64,000 bases of DNA, from contig NZ_LMHC01000023.1 of assembly GCF_001427665.1 (NCBI RefSeq), forward strand, positions 408,024-472,023, written 5' to 3'. The notes beneath the pieces were generated by a model. That model searched no databases. It worked only from the letters and a program-made list of their open reading frames with translations, and had not been told where the DNA came from. The stretch is from Caulobacter sp. Root655 (GTDB lineage: Bacteria > Pseudomonadota > Alphaproteobacteria > Caulobacterales > Caulobacteraceae). Positions 1 through 7,805 of this stretch are shown here, one piece after another (the first letter of the stretch is position 1; each line of letters opens with the position of its first letter). The translations under genes were made by a program, and so were the position numbers.

Positions 1-148
1 TCGAACAACGGTTCCACGCGAAGCGCTCGTCTTCGTCGAAACGGTATTCAAACTGCAAAACCTCCGGGCGGAGCCCGGGCGCTTCGCACCCTCCCCATCC
101 CATCCCATCGCAGCTTCGGCGCGTGAGCGTGGAGCCGCGTCCTGAGTT

Positions 149-174
149 GGGGACAGGCGCATGCGCCTGTCCCC
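149..174. repeat. Perfect 26-bp palindrome
   Basis: Thirteen bases starting GGGGACAGGCGCA are followed directly by their exact reverse complement, with no loop. No T-run follows on either strand, so it does not look like an ordinary intrinsic terminator. A smaller GC hairpin lies at 64-78. The rest of positions 1-191 shows no convincing gene. The palindrome is more likely a dispersed intergenic element or a dyad binding site than part of a coding sequence. Confidence 0.6.
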
Positions 175-191
175 GTCCGCGACCACACCCA

Positions 192-303
192 CTTGCCCCC
201 ACCTGACCGCTTCGCGGTCTGTCAGCGGCGAGGGGGCGGAGCCGCGCGCACAGGGCTCTTCCCATGGGGGAAGACGATCGCGAAGCGATCCGTAGGGGGC
301 AAG
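192..303. repeat. Intergenic inverted-repeat element downstream of the acyltransferase
   Basis: CTTGCCCCC at 192-200 is matched by GGGGGCAAG at 295-303. Between them are smaller dyads: a TGACCGC/GCGGTC hairpin near 204-220, CCCATGGG near 260-268, and a GATCGC/GCGATC hairpin near 276-290. The short reading frames here follow the repeat rather than any protein constraint. The layout resembles the other dispersed intergenic repeats at 43.5 and 48.9 kb, though the sequence differs. Confidence 0.55.
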
Positions 304-337
304 GGCGCCGCCACAGGAGACCCCAGACGTGACCGCC

Positions 338-1264
338 CTAATCCCCCCGCGCCGCCAACGCCGCATAGACCTCGTTGGGCCAGCGGCGGTGGACCCAGAA
401 CCATTCCTCGGGCCGTTCGCGGATGCGGTCTTCCATGAAGGCGTTGACCAGCTTCACGCCGGCCTCGATGTCGGCGGTGCGGTCGCCGCTGTCGGGCAGG
501 ACGATCGGGTCGTGGACCACCGCCCGAAACCGCGCGCCCTTGACGCGCTGCACCGACATCGGCTGCAGCACCGTGCCGAAACGGATCGCCAGCCGCGTCG
601 GTCCCGGCGCGGTGCGCGCCGGATGGCCGAAGAACGGGGCCTCGACGCCGCCGTTGAACTTCTGGTCGTTCATCAGGGCCACCGATACGCCGCGCTTCAT
701 GGCCTCCAGCAGCTCGCGCGCGCCGTCGCCGCCCTTGGGGGCGAACAGCCGCACGCCGTAACGGAAGCGGCTGGCCTTGATGCGTTCGTCGACATAGGGG
801 TTGTTGGCGGCGCGGTAGGTCATCTCGCAGGTGACGCCGGAATCGACGATCGCGGCGGGCATCACCTCCCAGTTCGACAGGTGTCCCGAAACGAAGACCA
901 CCGGGATCTGCTCGGCGGCGATCCGGAACAGGCGCTCCTGGCCCACCACCTCGACCCGGCCGGTGGACGGCAGGATTTTGTCCATCAGCGGGAACTCGGC
1001 GAAGGTGCGGCCCAGGCCGTCCCATTGCGCCTTGAGCATCGCCGCGCACCAGGCCTGGTCCTTCTCCGGGAAGGCCAGCGTCAGGTTGCGCCGCGCCACC
1101 TTGTGGGCGCCGCTCAACGGGCCGAACGTGCGGCCGATCCAGCCGCCGAACGCCGAGGCCGCGTCGACGCCCAGCAGGCGCACGACGCCGATGAACAGGT
1201 CAAAACCAAGCGCTTCCGCGCGCCAAAGGAGGTCCTGGGCCCAAGGCCGACGCTTATCCGACAT
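338..1264 (-). CDS. Lysophospholipid/lauroyl acyltransferase (LpxL/HtrB family)
   Basis: A 308-residue protein, the usual length for the family, which transfers an acyl chain to the lipid A precursor at the inner membrane. The catalytic H-x4-E motif is visible as HLSNWE (His128 to Glu133). A hydrophobic stretch near residues 22-32 would anchor the N-terminus. Later the MNDQKFNGG segment matches the second conserved block of this family. It starts at ATG and is divergent from the regulator at 1409. An intergenic repeat follows its stop. Whether it adds the primary or a secondary acyl chain cannot be told from sequence. Confidence 0.85.
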   Translation of the reverse strand: MSDKRRPWAQDLLWRAEALGFDLFIGVVRLLGVDAASAFGGWIGRTFGPLSGAHKVARRNLTLAFPEKDQAWCAAMLKAQWDGLGRTFAEFPLMDKILPSTGRVEVVGQERLFRIAAEQIPVVFVSGHLSNWEVMPAAIVDSGVTCEMTYRAANNPYVDERIKASRFRYGVRLFAPKGGDGARELLEAMKRGVSVALMNDQKFNGGVEAPFFGHPARTAPGPTRLAIRFGTVLQPMSVQRVKGARFRAVVHDPIVLPDSGDRTADIEAGVKLVNAFMEDRIRERPEEWFWVHRRWPNEVYAALAARGD

Positions 1265-1408
1265 GGACCCTTACTACCCTGCTTCGCGAGCAAGTGGGAC
1301 TCGGCGCGTCGCCCGATTCGGGCCGGTTTCGCCCGGCACGCGACTTGCGGCCGTCAAACCAGGTCGTTCCGTTTCGGGACGGGGGTTAATAATCGGGGCG
1401 TGATCTCC

Positions 1409-1792
1409 ATGGGCAACGATATCGACGTTTATCTGGGCAAGCGACTGCGCCGCCGGCGCCGTCTGCTCGGACTGACACAACAACAGCTGGCCGGCGCCGT
1501 GGGCGTCCGTTTCCAGCAGATCCAGAAGTACGAGTGCGGCGCCAACCGCATTTCGGCGGCGCGCCTGTGGCAGCTGTCCGAAGCGCTCGAGGTTCCAGTC
1601 GGCTACTTCTATGACGGCCTGTCGGACCAGGCGCGCCAGGAAGCCGTCGGCGAGGCCGAAGGCGGCGAGATGTTCGCCCGCAAGGAGACGCTGGACCTGG
1701 TCCGCGCCTACTACCTGCTGGGCGAGCGTCCGCGTCGTCGTCTGCTGGACCTGGCCAAGTCGCTGAACGGCGGCGAGTTGGCGGAAGCCTGA
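1409..1792 (+). CDS. Cro/CI-type helix-turn-helix regulator
   Basis: A 127-residue DNA-binding protein. Residues about 12-67 form an XRE-type helix-turn-helix with a basic RLRRRRR run followed by GLTQQQLA and RFQQIQKYE, where the recognition helix lies. The C-terminal half, with two short helices rich in Leu and Arg, is typical of the short alphaproteobacterial members. ATG 1409 is chosen over the in-frame GTG at 1400 because the protein begins cleanly with MGNDIDVYLG. A longer open frame extends upstream across the opposite-strand acyltransferase and is not credible. The target is unknown. The 144-bp gap to the divergent acyltransferase could hold its operator. Confidence 0.85.
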   Translation: MGNDIDVYLGKRLRRRRRLLGLTQQQLAGAVGVRFQQIQKYECGANRISAARLWQLSEALEVPVGYFYDGLSDQARQEAVGEAEGGEMFARKETLDLVRAYYLLGERPRRRLLDLAKSLNGGELAEA

Positions 1793-1847
1793 GGTTCTGG
1801 AGCGCGGGCGGTGGCGTCGAGTCGAAGGGCGGGGTAATTCTCCGCCC

Positions 1848-2684
1848 ATGACGCTCTCCGCCGACCGCCTCGCCCAGCTCGACGCTTTTGTCATCGACCT
1901 CAACCGCGTCTCGGCGGCGGCGATCCTGCCGCTGTTCCGGGCCGACCATGGGCTCGAGGACAAAGGGGCGGGCAAGAACCTGCCGCGCGACAGCCACGCG
2001 GCGTTCGATCCGGTCACCGAGGCCGATCGCGGCGCCGAGGCGGCGATCCGCGCGCTGATTTCGGAGCGCTATCCCGAACACGGCGTGATCGGCGAGGAGT
2101 ACGGCGAAGACCGTCCCGACGCCGAATTCGTCTGGGTGCTCGACCCGATCGACGGCACCCGCGCCTTCATCTCCGGCCTGCCGCTGTGGACCACCCTGAT
2201 CGGCCTGCGCCACCAGGGCCGCCCGGTGCTGGGCTCGATCGGCCAGCCCTATGTCGGCGAGGTGTTCATCGGTTCGGCCGCCGGCTCGCGCCTGATGTCG
2301 CGCGGCCAGACCACGCCGATCCGGGTGCGCGAGTGCGCCAAGCTGACCGACGCCGTCATCGCCACCACCGATCCCGACGCCTGCTTTGACGGCGCCGAAC
2401 TGGGCGCCTGGCGCCAGGTGCGGGCCGCCGCCAAGCTGGCCCGCCTGGGCTGCGACGCCTATGCCTACGCCATGGTCGCCATGGGCAAGATGGACATGGT
2501 CATCGAGGCCGGCCTGAAGTCCTGGGACATCGAGGCCGCCATCCCGCTGATCGAAGGGGCCGGCGGCGTGGTCACCGACTGGCGCGGCCAGCCGGTCGGC
2601 CAGGACGGCGGCCAGATGGTGATCTCGGGGGACAGGCGGACGCTGGACGAGGCGCTGGTGGCGCTGCGGCGGTCGGCGAAATAG
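1848..2684 (+). CDS. hisN: Inositol monophosphatase family, probable histidinol-phosphatase
   Basis: A 278-residue Mg-dependent phosphatase. Metal-binding motifs are in order: TEAD near residue 60, GEEYG near 83, DPIDGTRAF at 99-107 and WDIEAA in the last quarter. The sequence around these motifs resembles HisN-type phosphatases, which dephosphorylate histidinol phosphate in the cytoplasm, but inositol or nucleotide phosphates are possible substrates. It lies 55 bp downstream of the Cro/CI regulator on the same strand and could share its transcript. No other his biosynthesis gene is adjacent; a HisC-like gene lies at 58.5 kb. Confidence 0.8.
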   Translation: MTLSADRLAQLDAFVIDLNRVSAAAILPLFRADHGLEDKGAGKNLPRDSHAAFDPVTEADRGAEAAIRALISERYPEHGVIGEEYGEDRPDAEFVWVLDPIDGTRAFISGLPLWTTLIGLRHQGRPVLGSIGQPYVGEVFIGSAAGSRLMSRGQTTPIRVRECAKLTDAVIATTDPDACFDGAELGAWRQVRAAAKLARLGCDAYAYAMVAMGKMDMVIEAGLKSWDIEAAIPLIEGAGGVVTDWRGQPVGQDGGQMVISGDRRTLDEALVALRRSAK

Positions 2685-2692
2685 GCCCGACG

Positions 2693-3073
2693 CTAAGCGG
2701 CCCGCCACACGGGAAACACCGCGACGTCGGTCGAACTCATGGCCCTCGTCATGGCCTCGAAATCAAAGCCAGGCAGGGCCATCAGCTGGTCGATGACAAT
2801 CTGCTCATCGGTGGCGCCGCCTGGAAAGGCTACGGCGACCAGGTCGTCCGCACCAAACAGCAGCCACCACAAATCCGCTCCCCAGGGACCGGAGTCGTCC
2901 GTCTCGATCACCACTCCGCGAAGGTCCGAGATCGGGAGTTGATGCTCCCGCTTGTCGGGATCACGAACAGCAATGACGGTCCCATCGAAAGACACGATGT
3001 AAGCCGTCTCGGGTTCAGCCTGGCGCCGGAGCGCTGACCCGCCGAACGACTTCAACCAGGTCCAGATACTCAA
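2693..3073 (-). CDS. Conserved hypothetical protein, TTG start
   Basis: A 126-residue soluble protein of unknown function, rich in Trp and acidic residues in the middle (GPWGADLWWLLFG). No ATG lies near its N-terminus. The best start is TTG at 3073, which overlaps the TGA of the upstream hydrolase as TTGA, the arrangement expected of translational coupling. The frame stays open upstream only as a shadow of that hydrolase. It ends 8 bp from the stop of the convergent HisN-like gene. No motif gives a function. Confidence 0.65.
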   Translation of the reverse strand: MSIWTWLKSFGGSALRRQAEPETAYIVSFDGTVIAVRDPDKREHQLPISDLRGVVIETDDSGPWGADLWWLLFGADDLVAVAFPGGATDEQIVIDQLMALPGFDFEAMTRAMSSTDVAVFPVWRAA

Positions 3074-4041
3074 GCAGCCCCCCCGACGTCCAAGGGAGCG
3101 ACCCCGCCCACCGTCTCGTCGAACGCCGCCCAGAACTGGGCGCGCTTGTCGTCGGTCTCGATCAGGATCTCGTGGAAGGCGCCGTCGATCTCCAGATAGC
3201 GGCCCTTGGGGATGCGGGCGGCGACCGCCCGCTCGTCGGCGACCGTCACCCGGCTGTCGTCGCCGGCCCCGACGATGGTCACGGGAATGGAAATGGCCTC
3301 GACGCCCTTCGACCGCCGCAGCCAGGCGCAGGCGGAGAACGCGAAATCGGTCCAGCCCCAGGTGATGCCGCCCAGGGCGAGGTCGGGATTGGCGCGGACC
3401 TGGGCCTGGTGGCGGGCGTAGCGCGCCGCGTCGTGGGTCAGCGCATCCTTGGGGAAGGTCTGGATGAAGGGGTCGCCCTTGTCGCCCAGCACATAGTCGC
3501 TCGCCAGACCCGCACGGGCCATGATCCAGGCCAAGGCCCGCGCCGCGCGGGGCGGCTTGCCGCCGGTGTTGAGGCCCAGCATCGGCGCCGACAGCACCGC
3601 GGCGGAAAAGCGCGTCTCGCCCTTGGCCAGGACCAGGGCCGTCAGGCAACCGCCCATCGAGTGGCCCAGCGCGATCCAGGGCTTGGGCAGGCGCGCCTCG
3701 AAGGTCGCCAACAGGGCCTGATAGTCGGCGAGGAAGGGCTTGAAGCCCGCCGCGTGGCCCTTCAGGCGGTCGGGCAGCGCGCGGTGCGACAGCCCCTGCC
3801 CGCGCCAGTCGTGGACCAGCACGACGAAGCCCCGATCCAGCAGGTCCTGGACCACCTCGAAATATTTCTCGATCGGTTCGCTGCGGCCGGGACTGACCAC
3901 CACCGAGCCACGGGGTTGGCCGTCAGGCGAAAAGAAAGCGGCGCGGAGGGTCGCCCCATCCGCGCCGCTGAACCATTCGGCCTTTCCGTGATCGGGAACG
4001 GGCGCCTCGGGAATCGAGACCAGAGACGCCGTCCCGGTCAT
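3070..4041 (-). CDS. Alpha/beta hydrolase, lysophospholipase-like
   Basis: A 323-residue hydrolase of the monoacylglycerol lipase/PldB type (Hydrolase_4 fold). The nucleophile elbow is GHSMGG with Ser128. The preceding HDWRGQGLSHR block is typical of lysophospholipase-like enzymes. The acid is probably the Asp of VGAGDDSRV, and the His is in GAFHEIL near the C-terminus. No signal peptide is seen, so it should act in the cytoplasm or at the inner face of the membrane. It starts 3 bp after the SCP2 gene stop and overlaps the next gene by 4 bp, so these form one operon. Confidence 0.85.
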   Translation of the reverse strand: MTGTASLVSIPEAPVPDHGKAEWFSGADGATLRAAFFSPDGQPRGSVVVSPGRSEPIEKYFEVVQDLLDRGFVVLVHDWRGQGLSHRALPDRLKGHAAGFKPFLADYQALLATFEARLPKPWIALGHSMGGCLTALVLAKGETRFSAAVLSAPMLGLNTGGKPPRAARALAWIMARAGLASDYVLGDKGDPFIQTFPKDALTHDAARYARHQAQVRANPDLALGGITWGWTDFAFSACAWLRRSKGVEAISIPVTIVGAGDDSRVTVADERAVAARIPKGRYLEIDGAFHEILIETDDKRAQFWAAFDETVGGVAPLDVGGAA

Positions 4042-4044
4042 GGA

Positions 4045-4353
4045 TCAGCGCATCTTCGCGAAGAGGGCCGCCATCTTCGACTGCAGCGCCATGGCCGTAC
4101 CCATGTCCGACAGCTTCAGCTTGCCGGTCATCACCGCCATGGTCGGGTCCAGCGAGCCGGCGCCGATGGCCAGCAGGTCGTCCAGCGACAGGGTCATGGT
4201 CAGGTCGGCGGGAGTGTCTTCGTTGGTCACGGCGCCGCCATCGATATGGATGACGCCGGTGTCCTTCAGGTCGAACTTCAGGCTCTTGCCCAGGCCGCTG
4301 TCGTCGCCAACAGCGCCTTTGATACGATCGGTGATTTCCTGCAACGTGGCCAT
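4045..4353 (-). CDS. SCP2 sterol-binding domain protein
   Basis: A 102-residue single-domain protein of the SCP2 lipid-binding family. The pattern FDLKDTGVIHIDGG, then DLTMTLSLDDLLAIGAG, then GKLKLSDMG, is the standard SCP2 core. ATG 4353 is chosen over an upstream in-frame start because MATLQEITDRIK begins the domain normally. It binds acyl lipids non-covalently in the cytosol. Its place directly before an alpha/beta hydrolase suggests lipid delivery to, or turnover with, that enzyme, but this is inference. Confidence 0.85.
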   Translation of the reverse strand: MATLQEITDRIKGAVGDDSGLGKSLKFDLKDTGVIHIDGGAVTNEDTPADLTMTLSLDDLLAIGAGSLDPTMAVMTGKLKLSDMGTAMALQSKMAALFAKMR

Positions 4354-4444
4354 GAGCGCGGTCTCCCTGTCTGCGCGTGGATTCTTCGGCGGCAGACTGG
4401 CCGCTCGGCGGCGGCGAGTAAACACTGTTCAGACGCGCCGGCGG

Positions 4445-5137
4445 CTATTTCTTCTTGTCGTAGAATCCCACGCTGGCCGGCATCCTGCCCAGCCGCACCT
4501 TGACCGCGCCCTTGAACTGTTCCGGCCGATAATAGGGCATGCCCTCGACGACCGGCAACGGCTGGGAGGCGCCGTTGGGGAACACGGCCACCCCGGACTC
4601 GGCCTTGGCGAAGGCGATCCCGGTCATGGTTGGAGCGATCATCGCCATAGGACCGGCGGCCTTTCGGATCGCGGCGTTGGTCTCGGTCACGGTGGCGACC
4701 AGATCGCGGGTCTCGTACTCCATCGCCGGCTTGAGCGTCGGATCCAGGTCCATGGCGATCCCGAACTTGGTCTCGGGCGGCGCGTCCAGCGTCACCTGCG
4801 CCTTGGCCTGCAGTTGCGCCAGGGTGGGCGTGCGCTCGAACCGTCCCGCCGCATCAATCGGCAGCGGCGTGCGCGCGCCACCGGCCTCGATGAGCGTGGC
4901 CTTGACCCCGGCCGGGGGCTTGCCGCCCTGACGCAGGCTGTAGCTCACCCTCATGCGCGAGCGTTCGTTGGCCGGCACCTTCAGGAAGGCCTCCAGGAAC
5001 GGAAAGACCTTGGTGGCCGGCACGGTCTTGCCGGTGTCGGCCCAAGCGGCGGTGGCGAAGACGCCGGAGGTCAGCGTGGCGGAAGCGAGGGCCAGGGCGA
5101 TCAGGGCCGGAGCGGCGGCGTGGCGGGATAGGGTCAT
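4445..5137 (-). CDS. Secreted hypothetical protein
   Basis: A 230-residue protein with a clear signal peptide: a basic start (MTLSRH), a long Ala/Leu core and an AWA-D type cleavage near residue 33. The mature part has no recognised motif. It ends with a basic KKK tail. The stop of the exported methyltransferase lies 2 bp upstream, so the two are probably co-transcribed and may act in the same compartment. Function unknown. Confidence 0.7.
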   Translation of the reverse strand: MTLSRHAAAPALIALALASATLTSGVFATAAWADTGKTVPATKVFPFLEAFLKVPANERSRMRVSYSLRQGGKPPAGVKATLIEAGGARTPLPIDAAGRFERTPTLAQLQAKAQVTLDAPPETKFGIAMDLDPTLKPAMEYETRDLVATVTETNAAIRKAAGPMAMIAPTMTGIAFAKAESGVAVFPNGASQPLPVVEGMPYYRPEQFKGAVKVRLGRMPASVGFYDKKK

Positions 5138-5139
5138 GG

Positions 5140-6030
5140 TCACCGGGGTTTGACGAACTTCAGGGTCATGCGGTCGCTCTCGCCGATGGCGTCGTACTTG
5201 GCGTGGTCGAAGCCCGGCTCGGCCGGCTCGCCGCGCGGCGCCGACAGCCGGGTGGGCGGCAGGGTCCAGACGCCGAACGGATGGTCCTTGGTGTCCTTGG
5301 GATTGGCGTTGATCTCGCTTTCGCCCGCCAGGACGAACCCCGCCTCCTTGGCCATCTCGACCACATAGGCTTGCTGCACATAGCCGTCGGCCGCCAGGAC
5401 GTCCTGCACGCGGCCGGGCTCGCCCCGATGCTCCTCGATCCCCAGCACGCCGCCAGGCTTCAGGACCGTGAAGGCGTCGCGGAAGGCCTTCTCGGTCAGG
5501 CCGGCCGCCATCCAGTTGTGCAGGTTGCGCAGGAACAGCACGAGGTCGGCCGAGCCGGCCGGGGCCACCGGGCCGCTGGCGGGGCCGAAGGCGGTGATCG
5601 CGACGTCGCCATAGACCTTGGGCTTGGCGGTCAGCTTGTGGCGATAGGCTTCGACGATCTCTCCGGCGGTCGGTTCGTCGGGAAGGTCGGTCTGCAACGA
5701 GGCGGCGTACAGCTTGCCGCCCGTCGCCGCCAGATAGGGGGCCAGGATGTCGGTGTACCAACCGGCCCCGGGCCAGAACTCGACCACGGTCTGGCCGGGC
5801 TTCAGACCCCAGAATTCAAGGCTCTCGACCGGATGGCGCCAGACGTCGCGGGCCTTGTCGGCGGGCGAGCGCCAGTCGCCCTGGGTCGCGGCCTTCAGGG
5901 TCATCGGCTCGGCCTTGGCCGTCGGCTTGGCCTGGGCGACCTTGTCGGCCTTGCGGCCGCAACCGGCCACGCCCAAGGCGCCGGCTCCCGCCAGCAAACC
6001 GCGTCGCGACCACCAAAGTCCCTGGCTCAT
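5140..6030 (-). CDS. Exported SAM-methyltransferase-like protein, Tat lipoprotein
   Basis: A 296-residue protein of the COG4798-type predicted methyltransferases. The N-terminus has a twin-arginine motif SRRGLLAG, a hydrophobic core and a lipobox-like GVAGC, which predicts a Tat-exported lipoprotein. Motif I is degenerate: VEFWPGAGWYTDIL. The usual post-I and motif IV regions follow (LVLFLRNLHNW, VLKPGGVLGIEEHRG). The C-terminus has DHPFGVWTLPP, shared with its neighbour. Its substrate, and a SAM supply outside the cytoplasm, are unknown. It is a paralog of the protein at 6109-6954, 78 bp upstream. Confidence 0.75.
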   Translation of the reverse strand: MSQGLWWSRRGLLAGAGALGVAGCGRKADKVAQAKPTAKAEPMTLKAATQGDWRSPADKARDVWRHPVESLEFWGLKPGQTVVEFWPGAGWYTDILAPYLAATGGKLYAASLQTDLPDEPTAGEIVEAYRHKLTAKPKVYGDVAITAFGPASGPVAPAGSADLVLFLRNLHNWMAAGLTEKAFRDAFTVLKPGGVLGIEEHRGEPGRVQDVLAADGYVQQAYVVEMAKEAGFVLAGESEINANPKDTKDHPFGVWTLPPTRLSAPRGEPAEPGFDHAKYDAIGESDRMTLKFVKPR

Positions 6031-6108
6031 GCTCCCCCCAACATCTCAACTTTCGCCAGGATCATGCACGCGACCTTGGCGAAACGGCGCCCATCGGGCC
6101 CGGCGGGA

Positions 6109-6954
6109 TCAGCCCGGCTTGCGGAAGCGCAGCGTCATGCGGTCGCTCTCGCCGATGGCGTCGTACTTGGCGTGGTCGAAGGCGGGGTCGGCGGGCTGGC
6201 CGCTGGGCGCGCTTTGACGCACTGGCGGCAGGGTCCAGACGCCGAACGGATGGTCCTTGGTGTCCTTGGGGTTGGCGTTGATCTCCGACTGGGCGTCGAG
6301 CTTGAAACCGGCCTTTTCCGCCAAGGCCACCACCGTCGCGGTGGCCAGGTAGCCGTCCGCGCCCTTGTCGGTCTCTGACTTGGGGTCGGCCCGGTGATCC
6401 TCGATCCCGAGCAGGCCGCCCGGCTTCAGCACCGCGAAGAAATCGGCGAAAATCTTGTCGGCGACGCCCGGTTGGCCGGTCCAGTTGTGGACGTTGCGGG
6501 CGGTGATGACCAAGTCGGCCGAGCCCGGCGCGCCCAGCGGTCCGGCCACCGGCCCGAAGTTGGCGAACTGGACCGTGCCGTACTTGGCCGGATCGGCGAA
6601 GCGGGTCTCGAACGCCGCCCTGCCCTTCTTGGCCCCCTCGGAAATCTTCGGATTGGCCAGGTCGGCGACACCGGCCACATAGGTTCCACCCGTGATCTTG
6701 GCGTAGGGCGCGAGAATCTCGGTCCAGTAGCCGCCGCCCGGCGACACCTCGACGATGGTCTGTTTCGGCTTCAGCCCCCAGAAAACCAGGCTCGCATAGG
6801 GATGGCGAGCGCCGTCGCGGGCTACGCTGGCGGGCGCGCGGTCGGGCGAGGAGATGGCCAGTTGCAGGGCGGAGTCATCGGCCAGGGCCGGCGTCGCGCC
6901 AAGGCAAAACGCCGTGGCGGCCAGGAGCAGGAGATGGCGGCGGTCGGTCATCAT
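6109..6954 (-). CDS. Exported SAM-methyltransferase-like protein, Sec signal
   Basis: A 281-residue paralog of the gene at 5140-6030. It carries a Sec-type signal peptide (MMTDRRHLLLLAATAF, cleavage near ALA-DD at about residue 25) with no lipobox, so it should be periplasmic. Motif I reads VEVSPGGGYWTEIL, followed by LVITARNVHNW and VLKPGGLLGIEDHRA. The C-terminal INANPKDTKDHPFGVW block is identical to that of the neighbour, pointing to tandem duplication followed by different export routes. Function is unknown. Confidence 0.75.
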   Translation of the reverse strand: MMTDRRHLLLLAATAFCLGATPALADDSALQLAISSPDRAPASVARDGARHPYASLVFWGLKPKQTIVEVSPGGGYWTEILAPYAKITGGTYVAGVADLANPKISEGAKKGRAAFETRFADPAKYGTVQFANFGPVAGPLGAPGSADLVITARNVHNWTGQPGVADKIFADFFAVLKPGGLLGIEDHRADPKSETDKGADGYLATATVVALAEKAGFKLDAQSEINANPKDTKDHPFGVWTLPPVRQSAPSGQPADPAFDHAKYDAIGESDRMTLRFRKPG

Positions 6955-7052
6955 CGGGGCTCTCGAAACGATTGGCCAAGATTGGGCGCGCCGACCTTAG
7001 CGGTGGGCGAACAACGATCAAGCGATTCACCGCCGACGCCGCCATTCAACCT

Positions 7053-7059
7053 CTTGAAG
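7053..7059 (+). promoter_or_regulatory. Possible heat-shock sigma factor -35 box
   Basis: CTTGAAG matches the -35 half of sigma-32 promoters. It lies 141 bp upstream of the hsp20 ATG, so a start near 7085-7090 would give a leader of about 105 nt, a normal size for a ROSE leader. The expected -10 box is not clear (CACCTTGG region), so this is a weak call. Confidence 0.35.
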
Positions 7060-7094
7060 TGAAAAATCGGCGCACCACCTTGGTCTCGAAGGCG

Positions 7095-7187
7095 CTGGAA
7101 CCCCGGGCCTTCCAGATCACGGGCGACGCCTATCCAGGGTCGCCAAAGATCTGAACTGATTGAACAACCTTGCTTGAAAAGAAGGAT
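7095..7187 (+). promoter_or_regulatory. ROSE-like RNA thermometer in the hsp20 leader
   Basis: Three consecutive hairpins can be drawn in the leader: CTGGAA/TTCCAG (7095-7100 with 7110-7115), GGCGAC/GTCGCC (7122-7127 with 7139-7144), and a ribosome-site hairpin. In the last, CCUU (7168-7171) pairs AAGG (7182-7185), G7172 is bulged, and CUU (7173-7175) pairs AAG (7179-7181). The U-U-G-C-U run at 7170-7174 opposite the Shine-Dalgarno bases is the hallmark of ROSE elements, which melt on heating and release translation of small heat-shock genes. Confidence 0.6.
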
Positions 7188-7193
7188 GTGACC

Positions 7194-7646
7194 ATGCGTA
7201 CGATCGACCTTTCCCCCCTGTATCGCTCCGTCGTCGGCTTTGACCGGCTGGCCGCCCAGCTGGACGCCGCCGCCTCGAACGAAGCCGCCTCAGGCTACCC
7301 TCCCTACAACATCGAGCGCACCGACGAGAACGCCTACCGCGTCGAGATCGCCGTGGCAGGCTTCAAGCCGGAGGAACTCGGCGTCGAGGTGAAGGAAAAC
7401 CTCCTCACCGTCACCGGTCGCAAGCCGGCCAATGACGAAGCCAAGCGCTACCTCCACCGCGGTCTGGCCGCGCGCAACTTCGAGCGCCGCTTCCAGTTGG
7501 CCGACTACGTGGTCGTGACCGACGCCGCCCTGTCGGACGGCCTGCTGTCGATCGCCCTGAAGCGCGAACTGCCCGAGGCCCTCAAGCCGCGCACCATCGA
7601 GATCAAGGCCGGCTCGACGCTGATCGAAGGCGAAAAAGCGGCCTAA
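7194..7646 (+). CDS. Small heat-shock protein, Hsp20 family
   Basis: A 150-residue alpha-crystallin-type chaperone that holds unfolding proteins in the cytoplasm until refolding. The alpha-crystallin domain runs about residues 37-128: YRVEIAVAGFKPEELGVEVKE, then LTVTGRK, the YLHRGLAARNFERRF segment and GLLSIALKRELPE. The PRTIEI segment near the C-terminus provides the IxI-type contact. ATG 7194 is preceded by AAGGA at 7182-7186; an in-frame upstream start at 7170 would place the start inside the thermometer hairpin. Heat control is expected from the leader, and an intrinsic terminator follows. Confidence 0.9.
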   Translation: MRTIDLSPLYRSVVGFDRLAAQLDAAASNEAASGYPPYNIERTDENAYRVEIAVAGFKPEELGVEVKENLLTVTGRKPANDEAKRYLHRGLAARNFERRFQLADYVVVTDAALSDGLLSIALKRELPEALKPRTIEIKAGSTLIEGEKAA

Positions 7647-7688
7647 CCGCGCCGTCGCGCGTTAGCTTTTCTCCCCCTCCAGACTTTT

Positions 7689-7717
7689 GGGCGGTGCCGC
7701 GAGGCGCCGCCCTCTTT
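7689..7717 (+). terminator. Intrinsic terminator of hsp20
   Basis: A 10-bp stem with one U-G wobble (7689-7698 with 7703-7712) closes on a GCGA tetraloop and is followed by TCTTT. It lies 43 bp after the hsp20 stop and before the convergent pentapeptide gene. Confidence 0.7.
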
Positions 7718-7805
7718 CGTCGGAAATCGCCCGAGCCCGTGGCGGCGTCCTGGCGGTCCAATCGGGCGCCTTGGAAACCTGCTTCACGTTCCGCATGCCG
7801 CTCGC

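Noticed and set aside
193..438. 81-residue plus-strand ORF
   Set aside because: It runs through an inverted repeat and into the antisense of the acyltransferase, with Arg/Pro/Gly-rich composition typical of a high-GC shadow frame.
329..1408. Long plus-strand frame upstream of the Cro/CI regulator
   Set aside because: It is antisense to the acyltransferase, which has clear catalytic motifs. Only the part from 1409 has a recognised domain.
7098..7122. GGAAC in the hsp20 leader as a SigT -35
   Set aside because: The bases 16-17 bp downstream are CACG/ACGG, not CGTT. The GGAA belongs to a hairpin.
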